Positions 1 through 9,535 of a stretch of 64,000 nucleotides of DNA are shown here, piece by piece. Every line of letters begins with the position of its first letter. Position 1 is the first letter of the stretch. The stretch is taken from the IMG/VR virus record IMGVR_UViG_3300000553_000009, positions 38,294 through 102,293 of that record, one strand, 5' to 3'. The notes below the pieces were generated by a model that saw only the letters and a program-made list of their open reading frames with translations, had not been told where the DNA came from and did no database searches. This DNA comes from a virus. The position numbers and the translations under genes are program-made.

Positions 1-2151
1 CCCAATTATTCTACTAAGTACCATTGAAGTCATCACATTTGATAATGGAGTTATGTCATCATAAGAGAATGAATCTACTAATGACAATGTTTGATACAAA
101 GTATCCAAAAACATATTTGTGGCGATTCCATTTGTTCCCATTACATCTTGATTAGATATGGTGGATGGGATCGTTGTCTTTGAATTGGAAAAATCGATGA
201 CACTATCCAAAACAGTATCATCATATGCATCCACATATTCAAAAAATAAATAATACTTTTCGATATCAGAAAATATAAAGTTTACTGGTAATACTAGTGG
301 CCATCCCCAATCAGATGAATAATCTGATAAGTTATATATTGCCGACCCCGTTGACGATACGGGTTGAAAGGTGTTTAGAACATTATATGTATTTGAAAAT
401 TTTTCCAACGCAACTATTGGTATTCCGGCGGTTATAGCATAACTAAAAGTATCGATTTTATCTCCTATGTTAATACCAAACTCAGATTTGGTACTTCTCC
501 CTTTGATATCCAAGTTTTCTTTAAATTTATTCGTTGTCCCTACTAATTTTGTCGTGTCTATAGATAGAGTATTAATAAGTCTCTTTATTTTTTCAGGATA
601 TTGATATTTTTCAGAATTAATATCATTGTAATTCATTAGTTCCGCTAAAGAATCTAGGAAGTCCACTTCGCATTTATCTAAATCTTGCGTGTTTTGAACA
701 AAATTGGAACTTTTTTCATAAGTTTTTAATCCTATTCCTTCATGATTAGAATTTTCATTTCCTAATATTCCTCCTAGAAAATCTCCAAATAAAACTTCTT
801 TATCAAGTAAGGTTTCTTGAAATCTTAAATCTTTTAAAGTGTCCTCTGAATTAAAGTTTTCGTTTACTTTATAAAAATCAAAATAGTTGAATGGATATAC
901 TGTAAAAGCTGAAGATTGTCCGAATAATTGATAAGAACTTAATAAATCATTAGTAAATATGCCATTTACTAAAATCACTACGTCATTCAATATTTTCCCA
1001 GAAGATAAATCGGAAAAATGAATTGCTCCTCTAAACGCTCCCCCCGAATTTTGTCCTGATAGGGTATAATTAAGAGTTTTTATTTCATATAAAGAAGAAT
1101 CCACTCCCGATAATGATATATTAAGATCAAATAATGATATTTTATCAAAATTTTTAACGGAAAATCCATATTGATCTTTTATCTTTACTACAAACGGTAT
1201 TTGAGTATTGTAGTATTTTATGGGATTAATATTAAAAGAGTCAATTGAATATCCCTCCCCGTCCAATCCATTAGAAGTAATACTTAGATAGGATGGAACA
1301 CTGTCCACTACTGTAGCCGAAAGGGTTATTCCCAAAGTATTGACATATTTCGAAGTATTATTGGTCTTGTCGAAGAAAAAGTTATATAATACCTGTGGAG
1401 ATACACTATCATCTTTAAAATATACATCTTTATAAGCAGACATTCCAATATAGAATGACCCGTCATCAGTAGATAAACAATTGGCTATAGTATCTCCAAC
1501 TATTTTTCCATATAATTTAGTAGGAATTAGTTGTATTCTATCTATTTCGGTATATTGATTTGATTGTATTGAAAAATTATAGATGGTATCATATAGAGAA
1601 TACGTATTTTCTAAATGTTGAAACTTATTATCTTTAGACCACCAATCATCACTATTACTATTATAAACCTGATAAAAGATATCAGATTGTGGTTGATAAG
1701 CCGGATAATATGATTGAAATGTGAATGGTCCCTCTATATGACCACATCTAAATATAAAATCATCATACGATGTAACTAGATAATTGTTCATCTCGTCGGT
1801 AAGATTTTGTCCATCTTCCGTTAAAATATAATTTTTAGTCTGTATAGTAAATGTAAATGGGATATAATCCACTATAGTTATAACTTTTTCAAAAGAGGAT
1901 ACCATTGCGTTGTTATCACAATTATATACAACAAGATTCACTGTATATATTCCAGGTAATGTATAACTTTTAAAGGACGAAAAAGATTTTGAAATGGTCC
2001 CATCTCCAAAATTCCATACTACCCTATAAATTGAATTATTTGGTAAATCAGGAACAAATAGTAAAGGAGTTCCATCTAAAGCATAAGATGATAAAGAATC
2101 CTGCCCTTTAAAATCATATGCGCTAAAGTTGACGTAGGTAGTGGTAGTCAT
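1..2151 (-). CDS. PKD-domain baseplate/tail structural protein (partial)
   Basis: This reading frame is open from an ATG at 2149-2151 to the window edge, giving at least 717 residues with the C-terminus missing. Around residues 45-75 it has a PKD (Ig-like) domain signature, with W-N-F-G-D-G followed by a Y-x-L-P-G-I-Y-T-V strand typical of PKD folds. The rest is Ser/Asn/Asp/Tyr-rich beta-type sequence with no motif I recognise. It starts 2 nt after the gp6 stop, so it belongs to the baseplate operon; in T4 this place is taken by gp7/gp8, but I see no direct similarity. A virion location is inferred from PKD content and context. A -10-like GATAAT lies 5 nt before the ATG. Confidence 0.75.
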   Translation of the reverse strand, partial: MTTTTYVNFSAYDFKGQDSLSSYALDGTPLLFVPDLPNNSIYRVVWNFGDGTISKSFSSFKSYTLPGIYTVNLVVYNCDNNAMVSSFEKVITIVDYIPFTFTIQTKNYILTEDGQNLTDEMNNYLVTSYDDFIFRCGHIEGPFTFQSYYPAYQPQSDIFYQVYNSNSDDWWSKDNKFQHLENTYSLYDTIYNFSIQSNQYTEIDRIQLIPTKLYGKIVGDTIANCLSTDDGSFYIGMSAYKDVYFKDDSVSPQVLYNFFFDKTNNTSKYVNTLGITLSATVVDSVPSYLSITSNGLDGEGYSIDSFNINPIKYYNTQIPFVVKIKDQYGFSVKNFDKISLFDLNISLSGVDSSLYEIKTLNYTLSGQNSGGAFRGAIHFSDLSSGKILNDVVILVNGIFTNDLLSSYQLFGQSSAFTVYPFNYFDFYKVNENFNSEDTLKDLRFQETLLDKEVLFGDFLGGILGNENSNHEGIGLKTYEKSSNFVQNTQDLDKCEVDFLDSLAELMNYNDINSEKYQYPEKIKRLINTLSIDTTKLVGTTNKFKENLDIKGRSTKSEFGINIGDKIDTFSYAITAGIPIVALEKFSNTYNVLNTFQPVSSTGSAIYNLSDYSSDWGWPLVLPVNFIFSDIEKYYLFFEYVDAYDDTVLDSVIDFSNSKTTIPSTISNQDVMGTNGIATNMFLDTLYQTLSLVDSFSYDDITPLSNVMTSMVLSRIIG

Positions 2152-2153
2152 GA

Positions 2154-3965
2154 TTAATTATCTAATACCTCAATACGATTTATTAAGGAAGACGGTCTAA
2201 AAATATATGGAAATTTAAAGAATGGTAAAGTGGTCGTTTGATTTATTAAAGTTTCATCTACTCCTTCAAACATTGGATTCCAGGCCACGAAAGAAAGTCC
2301 ATTTATAAATATACCCTCAGTATCATTTGTAGTTCTTATACTTCTAATAGCGGGAAGACTCAAAATATTAGAAGACAAAACAGAAATATCGATAGTCTGT
2401 CCTAATGTCATGTTGGACGGGCTAAAATAATCCAATATAACATTAAGAACTCTTTTTTTAAGGGTTTCTTTGTTGGTATTATCATTTTTTTCTCTAACTA
2501 TAACAAGTTTTGTATCGGAATACACATCTTTAGATACTACACTATCTGTAAATCCAAAATCCAGCGCCACATATATAGGATCTCTTGGGACTACCTCATT
2601 GCTTATCATCTTTTTATCCTTCGTTATGCTTTTAATAAGAGTTTTAAAGCTATTGCTTATGAAATCTGGATATTGTTCATCCTGTGAGATGTAGAATAAG
2701 GGAACGCAAAATACATTGACATTGTTAAAGTCACAGGAATCGGCAAAATTAGCCTGATTCATTATTACCCGGTTTACTTTATTAGGATCAACACAAATTT
2801 TATAAAAATAATCAATATATTCATCAATAAACAAGGTATTGTCAACCACTTTAACATCGTTTAAGATATTAGGCATGCTCTTTTTTAAAAACTTTTCGTA
2901 ATCCAATTCTGTGACCAATCTAAGTTGATTTGATAAGAATATGGGAGCATTTTCTCTGATTTGGTCCACTGTTTCCGCATCCTGCAATAAAGTAGAATTA
3001 GATGGATTACTAAAAGTTAAAAATGATCGTCTGGTTTCGTCTATTTGACTATTATTATCGGTATATACATCAGTATAAATCTCAGAAAATCTACTACTAT
3101 TATATATGAATAACTTATTTCCATTTATAGCATTCTTACTGATTTGTCCTTTAGTTCCATCGCTTAGAATGTAAAAAATTGCCACTTGATCTCCGGTATT
3201 CAGTCCCTTTCCAAATATATTATTTCCAAACTTGACTTCATAGTGACCATTTTCATTAAGACGAAGATCAAATACTCTTGAAGTAGAGTCCGATAAAAAT
3301 AAACTGTCAACTTCCGTCCATTCATACCACAATCCAGTAGATATTTCATTGACATACACGGAAATGGTTCCATGTGAAATAAATCTAGTGTCTGTAGTAT
3401 CGACTAAATTATCTACTACCACTGGAAATGTTTCGTAATCAATGCCCTCTGCCACATATATTGGATATTCTCCCACTACCCCCTGATATAAGATAACATT
3501 GGTATTTAATTCCTCAATAGATTCCACATCCGAATTAGATTTTTCAAAATTATAGTCAGATATAAACATATATTGAATATTATCTATTAAAAAATAGCTA
3601 TATTTACGAATATTGTAATTTCCCATAGCTAAAGATGCAGAAGCCACACAATTTATAGGAGAAAGAGAGGTTTGTTGCCCGGTGGGTTTGTATCCGATTA
3701 ATTTTACAATCTTATTCATGTTTTCATAGATTGTAGCCTGTGAAAACATTGCTTCCGACGAGTTTTGATTGAGATAAAACATCAAAACATGAGTATAATA
3801 GGCTAATACATCAATCAATGACGATAAATTACTACCTTCATAATTTTGATCAGTAAATTTTCCTCCATTATTAAGCTGTTCAATCATGAACGCCTTCAAT
3901 GTTAAGGCATCAAAGTTTATATAGGCATCTTGAGGAAGGTTATACTCTAGGGTAGGATTGCTCAC
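2154..3965 (-). CDS. 6: Baseplate wedge protein, T4 gp6-like
   Basis: The N-terminal 130 residues carry the gp6-family pattern: an early L-x-x-F/M-I-E-Q-L block, then SNLSSLIDVLAYYTHVLMFY and a conserved I-x-x-N-M-N-K-I-V-K-L-I-G-Y-K-P segment. The middle contains a baseplate-J-like region (Y-E-V-K-F-G-N-x-I-F-G-K-G). gp6 dimers crosslink baseplate wedges. An upstream GTG at 3999-4001 is possible, but I prefer the GTG at 3963-3965: it avoids overlap with gp25 and lies exactly 5 nt after a TAAATA late-promoter core, as at many genes here. About 603 residues, close to T4 gp6 (660). Confidence 0.85.
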   Translation of the reverse strand: MSNPTLEYNLPQDAYINFDALTLKAFMIEQLNNGGKFTDQNYEGSNLSSLIDVLAYYTHVLMFYLNQNSSEAMFSQATIYENMNKIVKLIGYKPTGQQTSLSPINCVASASLAMGNYNIRKYSYFLIDNIQYMFISDYNFEKSNSDVESIEELNTNVILYQGVVGEYPIYVAEGIDYETFPVVVDNLVDTTDTRFISHGTISVYVNEISTGLWYEWTEVDSLFLSDSTSRVFDLRLNENGHYEVKFGNNIFGKGLNTGDQVAIFYILSDGTKGQISKNAINGNKLFIYNSSRFSEIYTDVYTDNNSQIDETRRSFLTFSNPSNSTLLQDAETVDQIRENAPIFLSNQLRLVTELDYEKFLKKSMPNILNDVKVVDNTLFIDEYIDYFYKICVDPNKVNRVIMNQANFADSCDFNNVNVFCVPLFYISQDEQYPDFISNSFKTLIKSITKDKKMISNEVVPRDPIYVALDFGFTDSVVSKDVYSDTKLVIVREKNDNTNKETLKKRVLNVILDYFSPSNMTLGQTIDISVLSSNILSLPAIRSIRTTNDTEGIFINGLSFVAWNPMFEGVDETLINQTTTLPFFKFPYIFRPSSLINRIEVLDN

Positions 3966-3970
3966 CCAAG

Positions 3971-3976
3971 TATTTA
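3971..3976 (-). promoter_or_regulatory. Late promoter core before gp6
   Basis: TAAATA on the minus strand, 5 nt before the GTG at 3965, inside the end of gp25 coding sequence. Decides the gp6 start. Confidence 0.6.
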
Positions 3977-3978
3977 AC

Positions 3979-4464
3979 CTACAGAATTGTATATCCGGCA
4001 CTATTCAACTGAGACTTAATAGATAACCCGTTTATATCTAAGGAGGGAACATTAATTTGTAGATTTATATAGTATGTCTGCTCATCGGAATTTCCTATTA
4101 CTTGAATATTTTGAATTACTATGCGGGGTTCCATGTTAGGAAGTCCAGTTTGTATGGCATCTTTAATTATGAATGTCATAAAGTTATCTACAGGCTCAAA
4201 TAGATATTGATTTAAATCCATCCCATAAGTAGGATTTAGTATTTTTTGTCCTGGTGCAGTTAAAAATGCAGTAACTACACTATTTTTAACCGCATTTTCG
4301 TCGTATAGGGCAGACACATCATTTAAATATTCTTGTTTATTAAGTTGATTATTGAATGATACCGCAGGAATAAGATCAAATTGAATATCCTTATACAAAT
4401 AATTATGATTTAACACATTATTTGTCAATGCATCTATCTGTAGTGATTTAATTTTAATGGCCAT
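3979..4464 (-). CDS. 25: Baseplate wedge protein, gp25/GPW family
   Basis: About 161 residues matching the gp25/GPW lysozyme-like baseplate family: a central A-F-L-T-A-P-G-Q-K-I-L-N-P-T-Y-G-M-D-L block followed by a two-helix region and a terminal beta strand with N-V-P-S-L. gp25 forms part of the wedge core next to the sheath start. The ATG at 4462-4464 lies 1 nt after the previous stop; an ATG at 4480-4482 would add six residues (MKFFIK) inside the upstream gene and is less likely. Followed directly by gp6, the T4-like baseplate order. Confidence 0.85.
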   Translation of the reverse strand: MAIKIKSLQIDALTNNVLNHNYLYKDIQFDLIPAVSFNNQLNKQEYLNDVSALYDENAVKNSVVTAFLTAPGQKILNPTYGMDLNQYLFEPVDNFMTFIIKDAIQTGLPNMEPRIVIQNIQVIGNSDEQTYYINLQINVPSLDINGLSIKSQLNSAGYTIL

Positions 4465-4465
4465 C

Positions 4466-5758
4466 TTAATAAAGAACTTCAATTAGATCAATTTTAAAGG
4501 AGTCTTCGTCGAATCTATATGATTTCAGAAGATTAGTGGCAATTTTATTAAAATCCTCATTGATATTTGACGCTTTTAGAGAACTTCTAATCTTGACTGC
4601 GGCATTTGCCGACCCTTTTCTAGTATTAAATGGCCCCTTTGCCATGTTTAATAGGGTATCCTTATTAGAAACTGTCAGTCCATTGAGGTAATCAATCAAT
4701 TCTGGTCTTAAATTTTCAAATTGTGCTTCCGTTTTAACATTAGATAATCTATCTAACATCCCTCCTCCATCGGAAGATGAGGAATTCGCTCTTTTTTGTT
4801 GAACTTTTGATAATTTTATTTCCGGACTTCTAAGAATAGTATGGGAAAAGTAGTTAATTAGAGCAAATAGTGGAAGATTATTGTATAATTGATCTACTGT
4901 AATACTATAATTATCCCCATTTTTAAGTTGAAATGACCTATCTTTTGCTTCTTTATATCTTTCATCCTGTAGTTTTAAAAATATTAGTAATGGATTTATA
5001 CTATCATCTTCTGATGCCAATAATTCCAGTAATTGTAATTGTGCCTCGGCATCTTTATTCACTTGGGCTTGTAATTTTTCATAATCAAGCTCATGAAGAG
5101 GAATTGAGGTTTTCGGAGCTTCTTTATCTACTTGTAACTGGTTGGCTTGAATTTTATATAGCCGATTTGCAGTATGATTAATCACGGTGAGCAATTGATC
5201 AAGATATTGATCATTCAATTCCTCATTTTCCCCCACTACGTTCTCAATTTCTGCATAAACATCATCTAATTCTTTCTTATGGTCATCTTTAGTGGCCTTT
5301 ACTTTTTCTAATTCGGCTAAAAACTTATCATAATCCTCCCCACCCTCTTCTCTTTTCTTAGGATCGTTGACAATTTTGATTAAACGGTTTATTTGACCCC
5401 AAAGATTATCAATAACCTTTGGTTTGGTCTTAATTACACTTTCTTGATATGCTGAGATCTGTCCACGATTCTTTTTGAATCCATTCATGATTCCTCTCAT
5501 CTGATCAGTGAATACTTCATCATTTTTAAGTACCTGAAAGGCTTTTCCCAGTAATTTAATAGTAGAAATGGCATTTGCCCCTTTATCCACTGGATCTTTG
5601 CTCTCTCTTGGCTCAATTAATGGATTGAAATTAGACTTTCCAATAGGACTTGAGGATATTCCCGCTGGTCCAGCACTATTTTGAGCAGTAAAAAACCTTT
5701 CACCTGGTTTGGTGTCTTTGGCTTCGAGTATAACCTTACATAATTTTTGGAATGTCAT
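4466..5758 (-). CDS. Unknown late protein with capsid-targeting-like N-terminus
   Basis: 430 residues, first gene of the minus-strand baseplate operon. I do not recognise a family. The N-terminus MTFQKLCKVILEAKD resembles the T4 capsid targeting sequence (hydrophobic-x-Glu followed by Ala), seen in several other proteins of this window. Residues 130-220 are highly charged and predicted helical or coiled coil (runs of K/E/D). A TAAATA core lies 5 nt before the ATG, indicating late expression. It overlaps nothing and ends 1 nt before gp25. It could be an internal head protein or a baseplate accessory protein. Confidence 0.7.
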   Translation of the reverse strand: MTFQKLCKVILEAKDTKPGERFFTAQNSAGPAGISSSPIGKSNFNPLIEPRESKDPVDKGANAISTIKLLGKAFQVLKNDEVFTDQMRGIMNGFKKNRGQISAYQESVIKTKPKVIDNLWGQINRLIKIVNDPKKREEGGEDYDKFLAELEKVKATKDDHKKELDDVYAEIENVVGENEELNDQYLDQLLTVINHTANRLYKIQANQLQVDKEAPKTSIPLHELDYEKLQAQVNKDAEAQLQLLELLASEDDSINPLLIFLKLQDERYKEAKDRSFQLKNGDNYSITVDQLYNNLPLFALINYFSHTILRSPEIKLSKVQQKRANSSSSDGGGMLDRLSNVKTEAQFENLRPELIDYLNGLTVSNKDTLLNMAKGPFNTRKGSANAAVKIRSSLKASNINEDFNKIATNLLKSYRFDEDSFKIDLIEVLY

Positions 5759-5763
5759 GATAA

Positions 5764-5769
5764 TATTTA
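5764..5769 (-). promoter_or_regulatory. Late promoter core of baseplate operon
   Basis: TAAATA on the minus strand, 5 nt before the ATG at 5758; divergent with the core at 5781. Confidence 0.7.
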
Positions 5770-5780
5770 ACTATTTCCGC

Positions 5781-5786
5781 TAAATA
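5781..5786 (+). promoter_or_regulatory. Late promoter core
   Basis: TAAATA, 5 nt (TAGTC) before ATG 5792. Confidence 0.7.
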
Positions 5787-5791
5787 TAGTC

Positions 5792-6367
5792 ATGGGTAAG
5801 AAGTTTGACACAGTTTTCAATACAATTTGGGAGGGCGTGAACTCTCGCTTTCAAAATGGAGGTTATCTCCCTGGCGATATTGTTAAGTTTAGACCTGATT
5901 ATAAATCCACTGCTTGTTATAAGGCTATGCATACTCCAATGTGTCAGGAATTGGAAGCATTGATTAAAAGTGGTCTAAATATCAAGGTAATTCAAGTAGG
6001 AGATAAACTTTCTGGTCTATCTGCTGGTAATGATCATAAAACTGCTGATAATATTGTCCTTACAGTGGCGGGAGATCATGGCGGTGGTCGCCATTTTGGA
6101 TCAATTACCGTTTCTACTGATATGGTTGATATGGCAGATGCATCCGATCCAAGTCCTAAAATTCCTGATCAATTTTATAGAGATGATGAAAAATATCTCA
6201 ATGGTAAACAAGAAGAATGGAAGGCAGATCAGCAAAATATTACCCGTGTAACTGATAAGGGCAATGGAAAATATACTCCTACTGACCTAAAACTTGCAGG
6301 GGAATCCACTCGTCTTAAGATTGATAATGAAAATATTGCCAATCTATACGAAGCAACTTTACAATAA
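5792..6367 (+). CDS. Conserved-looking late protein, unknown function
   Basis: 191 residues, soluble, no signal peptide or membrane segment. I see no recognised domain. The middle has a Gly/His-rich stretch (A-G-D-H-G-G-G-R-H-F-G) and the C-terminus is charged. It is transcribed divergently from the baseplate operon; its TAAATA core (5781-5786) is 5 nt before the ATG, and the opposite-strand core for the baseplate operon is 12 nt away, so 5759-5791 is a compact divergent late promoter. Coding is supported by full-length frame and clean spacing to the next gene. Confidence 0.7.
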   Translation: MGKKFDTVFNTIWEGVNSRFQNGGYLPGDIVKFRPDYKSTACYKAMHTPMCQELEALIKSGLNIKVIQVGDKLSGLSAGNDHKTADNIVLTVAGDHGGGRHFGSITVSTDMVDMADASDPSPKIPDQFYRDDEKYLNGKQEEWKADQQNITRVTDKGNGKYTPTDLKLAGESTRLKIDNENIANLYEATLQ

Positions 6368-6370
6368 ATA
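6365..6370 (+). promoter_or_regulatory. Late promoter core
   Basis: TAAATA, 5 nt before ATG 6376, overlapping the stop of the preceding gene. Confidence 0.65.
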
Positions 6371-6375
6371 CTTAT

Positions 6376-7011
6376 ATGTCTAAATATACCAATAAAGATA
6401 TGGTGCTTCTACAGGAGGCGTATGCTCTTACTCTATTAAAAGAACAAGCCCCAAGTATGACCTTAAATCAGATTAAATCTCGACTATCTCTAATGTCAGA
6501 GTCCGAATTAAAGTATTTAATAACTGTTCAAGAAAGAATTCTTAATGAATTCTGGGGAGGCGTTAAGAATTTAATGGGGGCAGGTAAAAATGCTGCCAAT
6601 GCAGTAGGAAATGCTGCTAAAAGTGCAGTCGGAGCAGGAGTCAATGCAGCTAAGAATGTTGCGGGCAATGTTGGCAATGCAGTCAGTTCTGCTGCTAAAG
6701 GAGTTGGCGCGGCGGCGGGACAAATGGCAGGTAACGTCAAGGATATCTATAACGCAGGTAATCAAAGTTCTGCTTATGATGCCTCAATTAAACAAGCAAA
6801 TGATTTAATTGCTAATTTAGTAGCATTGGTTCAAAAATATGATCCTGAAGTCACCGAAGAAGATATTATGGGAACTCCGCTACAACAAATTATTGCGGAT
6901 CTGACTGTGGGTAAAGAAGATGTATCTGCTTCCACCCCATCCTTAACCCAAGGGGCAGGACAAGCTGCTCAAGCAGGATATCAAGCTAATAGACAACTCG
7001 CAACTGCTTAA
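6376..7011 (+). CDS. Late protein with Ala/Gly-rich helical repeat
   Basis: 211 residues. Residues 1-60 are amphipathic and contain E-Q and I-L-N-E-F-W motifs; residues 65-125 are an Ala/Gly/Val/Asn-rich, low-complexity segment of the kind G-N-A-A-K-S-A-V-G-A-G, suggestive of a flexible or membrane-interacting amphipathic helix. The E-x-F-W transition resembles the start of the protein at 61349 (S-E-G-F-W). It ends convergently with gp44, overlapping it by 4 nt. TAAATA lies 5 nt before the start, so late expression is expected. Function unknown; an internal head or ejected protein is one possibility. Confidence 0.65.
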   Translation: MSKYTNKDMVLLQEAYALTLLKEQAPSMTLNQIKSRLSLMSESELKYLITVQERILNEFWGGVKNLMGAGKNAANAVGNAAKSAVGAGVNAAKNVAGNVGNAVSSAAKGVGAAAGQMAGNVKDIYNAGNQSSAYDASIKQANDLIANLVALVQKYDPEVTEEDIMGTPLQQIIADLTVGKEDVSASTPSLTQGAGQAAQAGYQANRQLATA

Positions 7012-7931
7012 ACATTCTCCAAATTAAGAAGACATGCAAAGAAATTAATTTCCTTGTCATTTACTCTGGAAGCTCTATCAAGATGGTCGGCAATGGTTAA
7101 TATCATTGCCTTCTTCTTTGAATCATCTAACTTGATAGCGTAAATGTAATTCAATAAGTCCACTAATAGTTGATCCCAATCAGAATTAAATATCCCATCA
7201 TTTTGAATTAGATATTTTCTGGTTTTCAATGAATTATTATTCTGTAAATTTGTCCAGATAGTCTCCAATACGGGATTATTATCCGTTTTTGACTTAATAT
7301 CAAGTATTCCATCAATACAACTCTTATCAAGTTCATTTATACACTTTCTAAGGTCAGGAAAGTATTGTTTTACTAAAACAACCACATTTTGTTTATCCTT
7401 TAGGGTGGTTTCGATGCCTTCTTCTTTCAGAATATGTAAGCATCTTGTAACTGCGTCCTTTAAAGATGGTCGAATGTCCATACTTTGACACCTTGATTGC
7501 AAAGCAGGAATTATCTTATGTTTATAATTGCCAGTTAGAATGAATCTTGCAGTATTGGCATAAGATTCCATTAAATTTCTCAATGCTGCTTGAAAATTTC
7601 CAGTGCCGAAGTCAATCTCATCAAGAATGACTACTTTAACATTGCCATTCAAGCTTTTGGTTTGAACAAATCCCAATACTTTATTGCGAATAGTGTCAAT
7701 TCCATTTTCATCAGAGGCATTGATATAAAGATAATCACATTGAAGAATATCCTCTACAATTATTCGAGCAATTGTAGTTTTTCCTCCTCCCGGTGGACCT
7801 ACCAACATCAGATGTGGGATTTCATCGGTAAAAGATTCTAATATCTTTCGATTTTCATCGGATAAACATAAATCTTTTAAAGTCTTCGGGCGGAATTTTT
7901 CAATCCAAAGGGAATTTAGGTATTCATTCAT
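7008..7931 (-). CDS. 44: Sliding clamp loader large subunit, gp44-like
   Basis: 307 residues of an AAA+ clamp-loader ATPase. Visible motifs: W-I-E-K-F-R-P-K-T at residues 9-17, Walker A G-P-P-G-G-G-K-T-T near 45-53, Walker B V-I-L-D-E-I-D near 100, sensor region L-T-G-N-Y, and the S-R-C arginine-finger motif. It loads the gp45 clamp (29329) for gp43 (44478). In T4 the small subunit gp62 follows directly; here the next gene is convergent, so gp62 is not adjacent and I did not recognise it elsewhere. The start overlaps rmlA by 8 nt, indicating translational coupling. Confidence 0.92.
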   Translation of the reverse strand: MNEYLNSLWIEKFRPKTLKDLCLSDENRKILESFTDEIPHLMLVGPPGGGKTTIARIIVEDILQCDYLYINASDENGIDTIRNKVLGFVQTKSLNGNVKVVILDEIDFGTGNFQAALRNLMESYANTARFILTGNYKHKIIPALQSRCQSMDIRPSLKDAVTRCLHILKEEGIETTLKDKQNVVVLVKQYFPDLRKCINELDKSCIDGILDIKSKTDNNPVLETIWTNLQNNNSLKTRKYLIQNDGIFNSDWDQLLVDLLNYIYAIKLDDSKKKAMILTIADHLDRASRVNDKEINFFACLLNLENV

Positions 7932-8661
7932 AAGTTCTCTTCAAGAGAATATCAGAATTTGTGCGTTTGTCAAGGGCGCGAACGAATTCTGCACACTCTA
8001 AAAGATCATCGTGAGAACCGCAGTCGAACCAAATTCCGGTGAAAGGAAGAACTGACACCCCTTCTTCATAATTCATAAGTTTAATTAGATCTACTATCTC
8101 CAATTCTCCTCTCGGTGAAGGTTTCACTTGTTTGGCCAACTTGACTGCTAAATTTGTAAACACATAAAGTCCAATTACTGCATCATCACTGATGAAAGTA
8201 GTAGGTTTTTCTACTATATCTATTAATTCTGAATCTTTAACAACTGCGACCCCATATGCTGAAGGGTTTTTTACTTTATAAGTGAAAATATTATTAGGCT
8301 GAGTGTCTATTTTTACATCACCCAATAAAACATTATCTCCAAGAATCAAAGTCACATCATCATCGCCAATAAATTCTTCTCCTATGATAAATGCCTCCGC
8401 TAATCCATTTGGGGAAGTCTGAACAACATAAGTTATGCTTACTCCGAAGTAATATCCATTTCCCAAGTATTGAATAAACAATTCTTTTTGTGTTTCCGAC
8501 GCCACTATGATTAAAATCTCTGTTATTTCCATTTTTATGAGAGTTTTTAGAGGATAATAAATCATAGGTTGTTTATATACCGGAAGTAATTGCTTCGATA
8601 TTCCAAATGTCAATGGGAAAAGACGAGAACCCACTCCCCCAGCCAAGATTATACCGCGCAT
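7924..8661 (-). CDS. rmlA: Glucose-1-phosphate thymidylyltransferase-like (RmlA/RfbA)
   Basis: 245 residues of a nucleotidyltransferase. The N-terminus has the signature R-G-I-I-L-A-G-G-x-G-S-R-L-x-P-L-T, followed by K-Q-L-L-P-V-Y-K-Q-P-M-I-Y-Y-P-L, the Q-x-S-P-N-G-L-A-E-A-F block, and D-D-D-V-T-L-I-L-G-D-N. RmlA makes dTDP-glucose from glucose-1-phosphate and dTTP, the first step to dTDP-rhamnose. It is shorter than typical bacterial RmlA (about 290 residues), with the C-terminal part ending soon after G-I-W-F-D-C-G-S. With the RmlD-like gene at 9536 it suggests phage-directed sugar-nucleotide synthesis for glycosylation. Confidence 0.88.
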   Translation of the reverse strand: MRGIILAGGVGSRLFPLTFGISKQLLPVYKQPMIYYPLKTLIKMEITEILIIVASETQKELFIQYLGNGYYFGVSITYVVQTSPNGLAEAFIIGEEFIGDDDVTLILGDNVLLGDVKIDTQPNNIFTYKVKNPSAYGVAVVKDSELIDIVEKPTTFISDDAVIGLYVFTNLAVKLAKQVKPSPRGELEIVDLIKLMNYEEGVSVLPFTGIWFDCGSHDDLLECAEFVRALDKRTNSDILLKRTYE

Positions 8662-8662
8662 A

Positions 8663-8668
8663 TAAATA
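8663..8668 (+). promoter_or_regulatory. Late promoter core of homing nuclease
   Basis: TATAAATA at 8661-8668 is a full T4-type late element, 8 nt before ATG 8677. Confidence 0.7.
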
Positions 8669-8676
8669 TACTTATC

Positions 8677-9516
8677 ATGAGGACTCTACTTGTCAAGCCG
8701 GAACAACACGAATTAATTCACAAATTATATTTTGAAGATAATTTTTCACAAGGAGAAATAGGCAAAATTATAGGAGTTAGTCAAAAGTGTATTCATAAAT
8801 TGATGAAACGTCTAAATTGGCCCATTAGAACTAAACAAGAAGCCGCTAAGATTAAAAAATATAGTGTTGGATTAGATCATTGGAGAACTGAACATAAAGC
8901 TTGGAATAAAGGACTTACTCAAAATCATCCTATAATGAGATCCTTAATAGATAAAGGAAGAGAAACCCAAATAAAAAATGGAAAATCTAAGGGATCGAAC
9001 AATCCTATGTATGGTAAAGTATCAACTCATGCAAAAACTGGATATAGAAAAGATTTAAATCATTCTGTTAGATCCAGTTGGGAAGCAAATTTTGCTAGGA
9101 TCTTAAATTTCTTAGATTTAAGATATGAATATGAAAAACATACGTTCCCATTGAAAAATGGAGACACTTATACCCCCGATTTTTTCATACCTTCTAAAAA
9201 TAAGTTTTATGAACTGAAAGGATGGGAAATTACTGATAAACATTATAGATTTATTGAGGAATATCCACAGTATACATTAAAAATTATTAAAAGAGATAGA
9301 TATAATAAGTATATTAATAAATTTAGTAAGTTCATTGATTTGAATGACAATGCCTCTCTTTATACAGCAGAAGATATTATTTCGTTAGGGACCAAATGGA
9401 TGAACTCTAACCAAGGAACTATGAGAGAATTTTATAAAAAATATAAAATTTCCCATAGAACAATAACTAAATTTTTTGGGAATAAAACTACTCTAACTTC
9501 CATTATTTCCTGCTAA
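8677..9516 (+). CDS. Homing endonuclease, HTH + NUMOD3 + PD-(D/E)xK-like
   Basis: About 279 residues. Residues 5-50 form a helix-turn-helix (F-S-Q-G-E-I-G-K-I-I-G-V-S-Q-K-C), residues about 100-115 a NUMOD3 motif (G-S-N-N-P-M-Y-G-K), then a PD-(D/E)xK-type core: S-S-W-E-A-N-F, Y-T-P-D-F-F-I-P and Y-E-L-K-G. This fits stand-alone phage homing nucleases. It is the only plus-strand gene between rmlA and rmlD and has its own TAAATA core 8 nt before the ATG at 8677, so it moves and is transcribed independently of the operon. An earlier in-frame ATG at 8590 lies inside rmlA and is unlikely. Confidence 0.85.
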   Translation: MRTLLVKPEQHELIHKLYFEDNFSQGEIGKIIGVSQKCIHKLMKRLNWPIRTKQEAAKIKKYSVGLDHWRTEHKAWNKGLTQNHPIMRSLIDKGRETQIKNGKSKGSNNPMYGKVSTHAKTGYRKDLNHSVRSSWEANFARILNFLDLRYEYEKHTFPLKNGDTYTPDFFIPSKNKFYELKGWEITDKHYRFIEEYPQYTLKIIKRDRYNKYINKFSKFIDLNDNASLYTAEDIISLGTKWMNSNQGTMREFYKKYKISHRTITKFFGNKTTLTSIISC

Positions 9517-9535
9517 AAAATTATACCTTTCATGG

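Noticed and set aside
4933-5181. Plus-strand frames inside minus-strand genes
   Set aside because: Like many others (for example 2470-2694, 6528-6740, 13328-13633, 20475-20816, 31850-32110, 50381-50974) they are shadows with no promoter, start signal or recognisable protein.
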